A program made the position numbers and the translations under genes. From positions 2,501-66,500 of the forward strand of contig NZ_JAUSBV010000011.1 in the NCBI RefSeq assembly GCF_030651915.1: DNA of 64,000 nt. Reading direction: 5' to 3'. Under the pieces are notes generated by a model. That model saw only the letters and a program-made list of their open reading frames with translations, did not search any database and had not been told where the DNA came from. Positions within the stretch are counted from its first letter, which is position 1, and each line of letters starts with the position of its first letter. Below, one piece after another: positions 57,568 through 64,000 of the stretch. The DNA is from Parvibaculum sp. (GTDB lineage: Bacteria; Pseudomonadota; Alphaproteobacteria; Parvibaculales; Parvibaculaceae).

Positions 57568-59970
57568 ATGCCCGGCACGCCAATGGACATGAAACCATCC
57601 ACAGGGCTCGGAGCAAGCCCCATGCAGCCATTGTTCGCCAGTATACCCGGCGGCGGCGTGCCAGGAGCAGATGCACGTGCGCGCCGCATCAGCCTCGAGC
57701 TCTACCGCTCGGTGATGAAAACCTTCCGGACACTGCCGATTTACTTTCCGGCCATCGTGGGCGCAATTGCCTTTGCTTTCGTTCCCGCCTATCCGGCTCC
57801 CGTCATCGTCGCGTGGTGGCTTGCCATCGTGGCGATACACATCGAATATGCACTGTTCCAGCGGCGCTTCTTCGCGTCAGACGAAAACGAAATCGATCCG
57901 AAGCCATGGGTTACTGCGACGGCCGTACGCTTTTGGGTCATGAATATTGTCTGGGTTGGTCTCATTCCGCTTTTCTGGCAGGCGGACGGCAGCATCCAGA
58001 ACCTTGCCATTCTGATGATTTTTATCGTTCACGTCGTCATGGCATCGCAAACGTCGTTTCCCGTCGTAACGCTGGTGATTGCGTCAACATTGCCGATCAT
58101 GACCGGCGTTGTTTCCGCAGGTATCGCCACCGGCGAGTCAACATTCGTGGCCCTCGGCCTCGCTTGCATCCCGACCTACCTCTATCTGGTGCGCATCGCA
58201 CAACAACAGAGAGCGGCAGCAACGGAAACGCTCACACTGCGCTTCAGGAAAGCCGATCTCATAGAGGATCTGGAGCACGCGCACGACATGTCGGAGACCG
58301 CGCGCCTTCATGCGGAAGAAGCCAATGCACAACTGCTCAGCCGCGAGCACCATTTCCGCGCATTGGTCGAAAACGCCTTCGACGTTGTGCTGGTCACTGA
58401 CCAAGACGGCATCATTCAGTATGCATCGCCGGCCGCCGAAAAAATCGGGCTCCCGCCCGACGCGCTGGTCGGTCTCAACGGACTCGAACTCCTATCGCCT
58501 GAACAACAGGAAACACTGCGTCAGGACGCTTTCGAAACCAGCGATGGCATCCGGCCAGCCGGCCGCAACTATGAACTCTTGATACCGCGACATGAGAACA
58601 AGGCGATCTGGATCGAGGCAACCGTCACAAATCTGCTAAGAGACGAAAACGTCCGGGGCTTCGTCGTCAATCTTCGCGACATTACGCAACGCAAGCGCGC
58701 AGAGAACGAGCAGAAAAGTCAGTTCCGCGTTCTTCGGGCCCTCGCAACCGGAATGGAACTCGACGAGGTGATGTCGCTTCTGGCCGTGGGCGCAGAAGAA
58801 GCGAATCCCGGCACACGCGCTGCCGTCTTCCTGCTCGACGGTGAGGAGAATCTGATCACCTGCGCAGCGCCACACTTGCCGAGCGATTTCGCGCAGTGGG
58901 TCGCCGACTTCTGGAAAGAGGAAAAGACGGGCATCTTCGGCAGCATGGCACTTGCCGGGCAGAGAATCGTCGCCACCGATCTGCAAAACGAACACCACGG
59001 CACCGGCATCGCGCCCTATATGCGCAAGGTCGACGTCAACTCCCTCTGGTTTCGGCCTATCCTGTCGCGCAACGATCGCGTCGTTGGCGCCTTCGCCATG
59101 TACCTGTCCGACGCCCGCGAACCGGACAAGTGGGAGGATGCCTACCTCCTCGGAGCCGCGCATCTGGCAGGCATTGCCATCGAACGCCGCCGTGCCGAAC
59201 AGGGGCTTAAACAGGCGACCGAAAGCGCCGAATTGGCCAACCGCGCCAAGAGCAAATTCCTGGCCAATATGAGCCACGAGCTGCGCACACCGCTGAACGC
59301 GATCATCGGCTTCTCCGAAATCATGCGCGACGGCATGTTTGGTCCGCTCGGCAGCGAGCGTTATCGGGAATATGCCGTCGACATTCACGACAGCGGACGT
59401 CACCTGCTCAACGTCATCGACGACATTCTTGATATCTCGAAGATTGAAGCCGGACGCTATGCGATCGAGGAGCAGGAGATCGACCTGGCGGATGTCCTGC
59501 ACTGGTCTGCCGAGATGATGCGCGCCCGGACAATGGACAAGCAGCAGAAAGTGTCTCTCGATCTTCCCGACGCCATACCACGCGTCTGCGCCGACCAGCG
59601 CGCCATGAGACAGATCATGCTGAATTTGCTATCGAATGCGGCGAAGTTCACGCCGCCGGGCGGACGGATCGACATTGCTGTCGGTCTGACGGAGACGGGC
59701 GAACTCAGCGTCGTCGTACGCGACACAGGAATCGGCATCCCTGCCGACAAACTCGGCGAAGTGATGGAACCCTTCGGTCAGGTCGACGACACCAACGCCC
59801 GTCAGCACGGCGGTACCGGCCTCGGCTTGCCGATCACAAAGTCGCTGATCGAGATGCATGACGGCCACTTCTGCCTCGAAAGCACCGTCGGCGCCGGCAC
59901 AACGGCAACGATGAAGCTGCCCGCCTCACGCTTGATATGGGCAAAAAAAGGCGAAGCCTCCGCGCGTTAG
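57568..59970 (+). CDS. Membrane PAS-GAF sensor histidine kinase, orphan
   Basis: Hybrid-free sensor kinase of about 800 residues. Several membrane helices occur in the first 200 residues (FPAIVGAIAFAFVPAYPAP, VIVAWWLAIVAIHIEYALF, FWVMNIVWVGLIPLFW, LAILMIFIVHVVMAS, VVTLVIASTLPIMTGVV), then a PAS domain at about 260-380 (FRALVENAFDVVLVTDQDGI, FVVNLRDITQRKRAE), a GAF-like domain at about 390-550, HisKA with the phospho-His in NMSHELRTPLNAIIGFSEI (about residue 569), and HATPase with NLLSNAAKF, DTGIGIP and GGTGLGLPI. No response regulator lies nearby. The ATG at 57568 follows GGAGGAG; upstream in-frame starts are less likely. Confidence 0.9.
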   Translation: MPGTPMDMKPSTGLGASPMQPLFASIPGGGVPGADARARRISLELYRSVMKTFRTLPIYFPAIVGAIAFAFVPAYPAPVIVAWWLAIVAIHIEYALFQRRFFASDENEIDPKPWVTATAVRFWVMNIVWVGLIPLFWQADGSIQNLAILMIFIVHVVMASQTSFPVVTLVIASTLPIMTGVVSAGIATGESTFVALGLACIPTYLYLVRIAQQQRAAATETLTLRFRKADLIEDLEHAHDMSETARLHAEEANAQLLSREHHFRALVENAFDVVLVTDQDGIIQYASPAAEKIGLPPDALVGLNGLELLSPEQQETLRQDAFETSDGIRPAGRNYELLIPRHENKAIWIEATVTNLLRDENVRGFVVNLRDITQRKRAENEQKSQFRVLRALATGMELDEVMSLLAVGAEEANPGTRAAVFLLDGEENLITCAAPHLPSDFAQWVADFWKEEKTGIFGSMALAGQRIVATDLQNEHHGTGIAPYMRKVDVNSLWFRPILSRNDRVVGAFAMYLSDAREPDKWEDAYLLGAAHLAGIAIERRRAEQGLKQATESAELANRAKSKFLANMSHELRTPLNAIIGFSEIMRDGMFGPLGSERYREYAVDIHDSGRHLLNVIDDILDISKIEAGRYAIEEQEIDLADVLHWSAEMMRARTMDKQQKVSLDLPDAIPRVCADQRAMRQIMLNLLSNAAKFTPPGGRIDIAVGLTETGELSVVVRDTGIGIPADKLGEVMEPFGQVDDTNARQHGGTGLGLPITKSLIEMHDGHFCLESTVGAGTTATMKLPASRLIWAKKGEASAR

Positions 59971-59999
59971 GCGCAAGCGGCGCCCTGCGCGCGGAGCCG

Positions 60000-61295
60000 C
60001 TATTCCGCCGCCTTCTTCTGCCGCTCGCTGGCGCCGATAAAACCGAAGAGATGCCCGCCGACTTTTCGCATCTGAATTTCTTCCGACCCTTCGGTAATCC
60101 GGTAGCGGCGGTGATGGCGATAAATATGCTCGAACGGCTTGTGCCGCGAGTAGCCCATGCCGCCATGCACCTGGATCGCCAGATCGGCCGCCTGACAGAC
60201 AAGCCGGTTCGCACGATAGTTGCACATCGACACCTTGTCGGAGAGATGGCGCGCGACATCCTTCTTCGACATTTGATCCATCTGCCACGCCGTCTTGTAG
60301 ACGAGATTGCGGATCATCTCGCACTCGGTGTGCGCTTCGATTAGCGGGAACTGGATCGCCTGATTGGTGGCGAGCGGTTTGCCGAAGGGCTTGCGCTGCT
60401 TGGCGTATTTGACGCTTTCGTTGATACAGAACTGCGCCGCGCCAACTCCCGACGCCGCCTGACGGATACGGTTCTCATGCACGAAATGCTGCGCAAGTTC
60501 GAGCCCGCGCTCGGGGTCGCCAAGGATTGAATCGTCCGGCACCCAGACATTCGTGAACGATACACGCGGATGGTCGGTGGGCATGTTGAACGTCCAGAGA
60601 TACTCCTCGACCTTGACGCCGGGCGTGTCTGTCGGAACGATAAAGCAGGTAATGCCGAGCGGATCGCCGTCCTGGCCGCTGGTGCGAGCGAACACAAAGT
60701 CGTGCGTCGCAACATGCATGCCCGTGTTCCACATTTTCATCCCGTTGATGAGCCAGCCGTCCTTGCCGTTGCGCTTCTCGCGGCGGCCGCGTGTCTCCAT
60801 CCAGGTTGCATCCGAACCATGCTCGGGTTCCGTGAGGCCGAAGGCGACACGCACGGAACCGTCGAGCGAACCGGCAATGAACTGCTTCCTTTGCGCCTCG
60901 GTGCCGAAGTCGCGGAACATCAGGACTGTCGGGAAATTGCCGACGATCGAATTTTCGTTCTGAAGATCGTTGTGAAGACCGAGCCCCTTGGCCGCCAGAT
61001 GTTCGCGGATAACCGCCATACCGAGATTGGTACCGTCTTTGCCGCCATACTCCTTCGGCAGGGCGTAGCGCAGGTGACCCGCCTTGTCGGCAATCTTGCG
61101 CATTTGGCCCAGCAGTTCTTCCCAGTCATGGCGCGGCAAGCCCTGATTGTCCCAGTCGGTACGTGCATGTTCGCGGCGGTGATCGAAGAAACGCTCATTG
61201 TCGTCCCGCGCCTGCAGCGGTTTTATTTCCTTGTCGATGAAATCGTCCAGCACATGGAGATAGTCGGTGATCTCTTTGGGGATCGTGAAATCCAT
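60000..61295 (-). CDS. Acyl-CoA dehydrogenase family protein
   Basis: 431-residue FAD enzyme of the acyl-CoA dehydrogenase fold. It shows ALPKEYGGKDGTNLGMAVI, the FAD/substrate segment VAFGLTEPEHGSDATWMETR, NGMKMWNTGMHVATHDF, and the C-terminal AIQVHGGMGYSRHKPFEHIYRHHRRYRITEGSEEIQ, where a GxxGY-type loop and Glu of TEGSEE are typical of the ACAD11/FadE-like branch. The catalytic base is not certain from sequence. Longer N-terminal region than short-chain enzymes. Divergent from the helicase gene across about 340 bases. Confidence 0.88.
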   Translation of the reverse strand: MDFTIPKEITDYLHVLDDFIDKEIKPLQARDDNERFFDHRREHARTDWDNQGLPRHDWEELLGQMRKIADKAGHLRYALPKEYGGKDGTNLGMAVIREHLAAKGLGLHNDLQNENSIVGNFPTVLMFRDFGTEAQRKQFIAGSLDGSVRVAFGLTEPEHGSDATWMETRGRREKRNGKDGWLINGMKMWNTGMHVATHDFVFARTSGQDGDPLGITCFIVPTDTPGVKVEEYLWTFNMPTDHPRVSFTNVWVPDDSILGDPERGLELAQHFVHENRIRQAASGVGAAQFCINESVKYAKQRKPFGKPLATNQAIQFPLIEAHTECEMIRNLVYKTAWQMDQMSKKDVARHLSDKVSMCNYRANRLVCQAADLAIQVHGGMGYSRHKPFEHIYRHHRRYRITEGSEEIQMRKVGGHLFGFIGASERQKKAAE

Positions 61296-61638
61296 ATCGT
61301 CCTCCGGATGTCGCCAGCCCCTGACGGGCCTGATGGCAAATATCGATGTTCGCCACTATAGACCGCGGTCCAGTATCGGAAAGGGTCCACAGGCGCGCCG
61401 CAAACCAACTGCCGCCAGGACGTTGCGGAAGGCACAGGAAAATTTTTCTGTTAACGAATTGTCCGCCTAAGATATTGTCCAACCACAACATTTAGCCGTG
61501 AACGAAGACGGAAGACGGAATGGTCGGCGATTCGGACCCGGTTCGTTCGCTCAATATTCCAGTCCTTAATGCCCGCACGGTTAATCGCGGCGTACCCTTG
61601 CCTCCACGTCCTTTTGCCCCGATGGTGCGCCTCGAAAC
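61296..61638. other. 343-base divergent intergenic region, no gene recognised
   Basis: Lies between the starts of the acyl-CoA dehydrogenase (minus) and helicase (plus) genes and must hold both promoters. Short ORFs here (61195-61491, 61223-61435, 61451-61678 minus; 61267-61470 plus) have no good ribosome site or recognisable sequence. I see no tRNA-like fold, terminator or convincing operator; an AT-richer patch lies around 61440-61495. Confidence 0.5.
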
Positions 61639-64000
61639 ATGAGTATCCTGTCCGTCCCCACACCCAGCCGCAATGCACGCGACGGCCTTGCCGAACGCCG
61701 CCGCATCACCGCTGTGCTGGGCCCCACCAATACCGGCAAGACCCATCTCGCCATCGAGCGGATGATGGGCTACGAGACCGGCATGATCGGGCTGCCGTTG
61801 CGTCTGCTTGCCCGCGAAGTCTATGACCGTGTTGCAAAAGTGAAGGGCGCGCGCCACGTGGCGCTGATCACCGGCGAAGAGAAAATACTCCCGCCGAACG
61901 CTCGCTATTTCGTCTGTACCGTCGAGGCGATGCCGCTCGACCGGCCGGTCGAATTTCTGGCCGTCGACGAAATCCAACTCGCCGCCGACCGGGAGCGCGG
62001 ACACACCTTTACCGACCGCCTCCTCCGCGCCCGCGGGCTTTCCGAAACCATGATGCTCGGTTCCGAAACGGTACGGGGCCTGATCCAGAAATTGTTGCCG
62101 GAGACGAATTTTGTCGTCCGGCCGCGCTTTTCCGAACTGACATGGACGGGTTCGAAAAAACTCACACGCCTGCCGCGCCGTTCGGCCGTGGTCGCCTTCT
62201 CCGCTGACCGGGTTTACGCAATCGCCGAGTTGATCCGTCGCCAGCGCGGCGGCGCGGCCGTCGTCATGGGTGCCCTTTCGCCGCGCACCCGCAACGCTCA
62301 AGTGGCGCTCTATCAATCTGGCGAGGTCGACTTTCTGGTCGCGACCGATGCAATCGGCATGGGGCTCAACATGGATGTGGACCATGTCGCCTTTGCATCG
62401 ACCCAGAAGTTCGACGGCCATCAGCATCGCTCCCTTCGTGTGGCTGAATTGGCCCAGATCGCCGGCCGCGCCGGCCGCCATATGAACAACGGCACCTTTG
62501 GCGTGACCGGCGATACTCAGCCGCTGGACGACGAAGTCGTTTCGCGCATTGAGAACCATAGCTTCGAGCCCGCACGATTCCTGCAGTGGCGCAATCCGCA
62601 TCTCGAGTTCTCAAGCCTCGCCGCGCTGATCCAGAGCCTTCAGCGGCCGCCCGAACGGCCGGTGCTCGCCCGCGCGCCCATCGCCGACGACCTCGAGGCG
62701 CTGACGCGCATGGCCCGCAACGCCGACGTCCAGACATCGGCAAGGTCATCTTCAGCTATAGAGCGGCTATGGGAGGTGGCCCAGCTTCCCGACTTCCGCA
62801 AAACACTGGCAAGCGAACACGCGGACCTTCTGACAAGGCTCTATCTGTTCCTTATGGAACCTTCCGGACGCGGCGCGGCTCGCATACCCGACGACTGGAT
62901 CGCGCGCCAGATTGGCCGCCTCGACCGCGCAGATGGCGAGATCGACACCTTGTCAGCCCGTATCGCCCATATCCGCACATGGACCTATGTGGCGAACCGT
63001 CCGGACTGGCTTCATGATCCTTCTCATTGGCAGGAGCGCGCTCGTGCGGTAGAGGATAGGCTGTCAGATGCGCTGCACGAGCGTCTGACGCAGCGGTTCA
63101 TCGACCGCCGCACCAGCGTGCTAATGAAGCGCCTGCGCCTGAACGAGGATTTAATGGCGGCTGTTAACAATGACGGCGAGGTTTTGGTGGAGGGCGAGTA
63201 TGTCGGCCGCCTTCATGGGTTCGTCTTTGTTCCCGACCCGAGGGCCGATGGTGAGCAAGTGCGTGTGCTCCGCACGGCGGCGGATCAGGCGTTGACAAGT
63301 GAAATTGCAGATCGCGCCCAAAGACTGGCTGCAGCACCGGACGCCGATATTTCCCTGTCCGATCATGGTCGGGTCGTCTGGACAGGCCATCCGGTTGCCG
63401 AACTGAAGGCGGGTATCGAACCGCTGAAGCCGCGCTTGGAACTGATTGCCGGCGAAGAGCTGAACGGCGCGGCACGCGAGGCGGTACAGACCCGCCTTGA
63501 TGGCTGGATCGCGATGCATATGGCAAATGTCCTGGCGCCATTGGTTGCGCTGCGCGATGCGATCGAAATCGAAGGTCTTGCGCGCGGTGTCGCTTTTCGT
63601 TTGATCGAACATCTCGGATCGATGAAGCGCGAATGGGTGGCTGAAGACATTCGCACACTCGATCAGGCCGCGCGCGGCCAGTTGCGCAAGCATGGCGTCC
63701 GGTTCGGTGCTCATTCGATTTTCATGCCAGCACTGCTGAAGCCGGCTCCGGCCCGTTTGCTGATGATGCTCTGGGCGCTGACACGCAAAGATGACAACGA
63801 CCCATTTGCCGGCCTGCCCCAACCGCCGGCACCGGGCCTGACCTCGGTCACGGCCGACCCGTCCGCCCCGCAAGGCTTTTACGAGGCTCTGGGCTTCCGC
63901 GTTTGTGGCACGCGCGCCGTCCGGCTCGACATGCTGGAACGCATCGCCGACCTGATCCGGCCGGTAATTGCCGCCCGCACCTACAATGGCGGCTTTGTGG
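61639..64000 (+). CDS. SUV3-like DEAD/DEAH RNA helicase, 3' end cut by window
   Basis: Absent from the ORF track because its frame has no stop inside the window; 787 codons are visible. The ATG at 61639 gives MSILSVPTPSRNARDG, then the SUV3-type Walker A VLGPTNTGKTHLAIERMMG, the GLPLRLLAREVYDRV motif, the DEIQLAADRERGHTFTDRLL Walker B and motifs V-VI in ATDAIGMGLNMDVDHVAFAS and AELAQIAGRAGRHMNNG. The rest is an accessory helical region, ending in YEALGFRVCGTRAVRLDM. Relative of mitochondrial Suv3, which unwinds RNA with an exonuclease. The longer minus-strand frame 61492-62601 is its antisense shadow. The ribosome site is weak. Confidence 0.9.
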   Translation, partial: MSILSVPTPSRNARDGLAERRRITAVLGPTNTGKTHLAIERMMGYETGMIGLPLRLLAREVYDRVAKVKGARHVALITGEEKILPPNARYFVCTVEAMPLDRPVEFLAVDEIQLAADRERGHTFTDRLLRARGLSETMMLGSETVRGLIQKLLPETNFVVRPRFSELTWTGSKKLTRLPRRSAVVAFSADRVYAIAELIRRQRGGAAVVMGALSPRTRNAQVALYQSGEVDFLVATDAIGMGLNMDVDHVAFASTQKFDGHQHRSLRVAELAQIAGRAGRHMNNGTFGVTGDTQPLDDEVVSRIENHSFEPARFLQWRNPHLEFSSLAALIQSLQRPPERPVLARAPIADDLEALTRMARNADVQTSARSSSAIERLWEVAQLPDFRKTLASEHADLLTRLYLFLMEPSGRGAARIPDDWIARQIGRLDRADGEIDTLSARIAHIRTWTYVANRPDWLHDPSHWQERARAVEDRLSDALHERLTQRFIDRRTSVLMKRLRLNEDLMAAVNNDGEVLVEGEYVGRLHGFVFVPDPRADGEQVRVLRTAADQALTSEIADRAQRLAAAPDADISLSDHGRVVWTGHPVAELKAGIEPLKPRLELIAGEELNGAAREAVQTRLDGWIAMHMANVLAPLVALRDAIEIEGLARGVAFRLIEHLGSMKREWVAEDIRTLDQAARGQLRKHGVRFGAHSIFMPALLKPAPARLLMMLWALTRKDDNDPFAGLPQPPAPGLTSVTADPSAPQGFYEALGFRVCGTRAVRLDMLERIADLIRPVIAARTYNGGFV

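Noticed and set aside
61492-62601. 369-codon minus-strand ORF at the right end
   Set aside because: Antisense to the SUV3-like helicase, which has full helicase motifs on the plus strand.

Overview
The window is GC-rich chromosomal DNA that reads as an alphaproteobacterium. The evidence is the run lysC, ptsP, (rodZ-like, ispG), prfA, prmC, DUF4167 gene; the run ComF, glutaredoxin, nitrilase, DUF1178; the CobS/CobT-type aerobic cobaltochelatase subunits; and a SUV3-like helicase. Genus cannot be fixed from sequence alone. Tandem epoxide hydrolases, a spinster-type MFS carrier and methylmalonyl-CoA handling would suit a metabolically versatile environmental bacterium, possibly Parvibaculum-like (a guess). 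I see no rRNA, tRNA, CRISPR, IS element or prophage. Most of the window is ordinary core genome, tightly packed, with many ATGA start/stop overlaps.

Layout. 1-1.2 kb: 3' part of an M23 peptidase, then a 305-base convergent gap with a triple CTGTCA (Pho-box-like) array and a six-base-phased repeat. 1.5-6.7 kb: SDR, clpB (strong terminator, candidate heat-shock promoter), MOSC protein, DUF4167 protein. 7.1-15.3 kb, all minus strand: lysC, ptsP, rodZ-like, ispG, prfA, prmC, i.e. amino-acid, nitrogen-PTS, cell-shape, isoprenoid and translation-termination functions. 15.6-18.1 kb, plus strand: ubiG, a lipoprotein cytochrome c and a Tat-exported lactone oxidase. 18.1-20.5 kb: DUF1178, nitrilase, glutaredoxin, ComF. 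20.6-24.7 kb: methyltransferase, lone Flp pilin, mutT, argJ with a lysine-rich extension, parvulin. 25-27.7 kb: secA with terminator.

27.8-32.2 kb: MFS carrier divergent from two tandem epoxide hydrolases, then a PAS protein. 32.3-33.2 kb: accA. 33.4-35.4 kb: a compact ECF41 sigma-factor operon (four-helix membrane protein, AhpD-like protein, sigma factor) preceded by an exact TGTCACA-N16-CGTC promoter. 35.4-38.4 kb: xerD, a large exported protein of unknown function and an overlapping 47-residue membrane microprotein missed by the ORF track. 38.7-42.8 kb: aroK, aroB, a CorC/HlyC-type protein, bolA, a J-domain protein. 42.9-45.8 kb: cobS, cobT. 45.8-49.3 kb: a cysteine-rich HTH regulator divergent from MFS and MATE exporters across an AT-rich operator region. 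49.3-51.1 kb: a phytase-like esterase overlapping tail-to-tail with a membrane protein. 51.2-56.4 kb: rpmB, meaB, DUF3108, a small protein and methylmalonyl-CoA mutase. 56.7-64 kb: a Sel1-type lipoprotein, an orphan sensor kinase, an acyl-CoA dehydrogenase, and a SUV3-like helicase that runs off the window and is absent from the ORF track.

Functional links. CobS/CobT insert cobalt for B12, which methylmalonyl-CoA mutase uses and MeaB protects. RF1 (prfA) is the substrate of PrmC, its overlapping neighbour. The lipoprotein cytochrome probably takes electrons from the Tat-exported flavoprotein next to it. The ECF41 sigma factor probably drives its own operon. The parts least explained by known biology are the ECF41 operon's first gene, the ArgJ extension, the exported-protein/microprotein pair and the Pho-box/repeat intergenic region.
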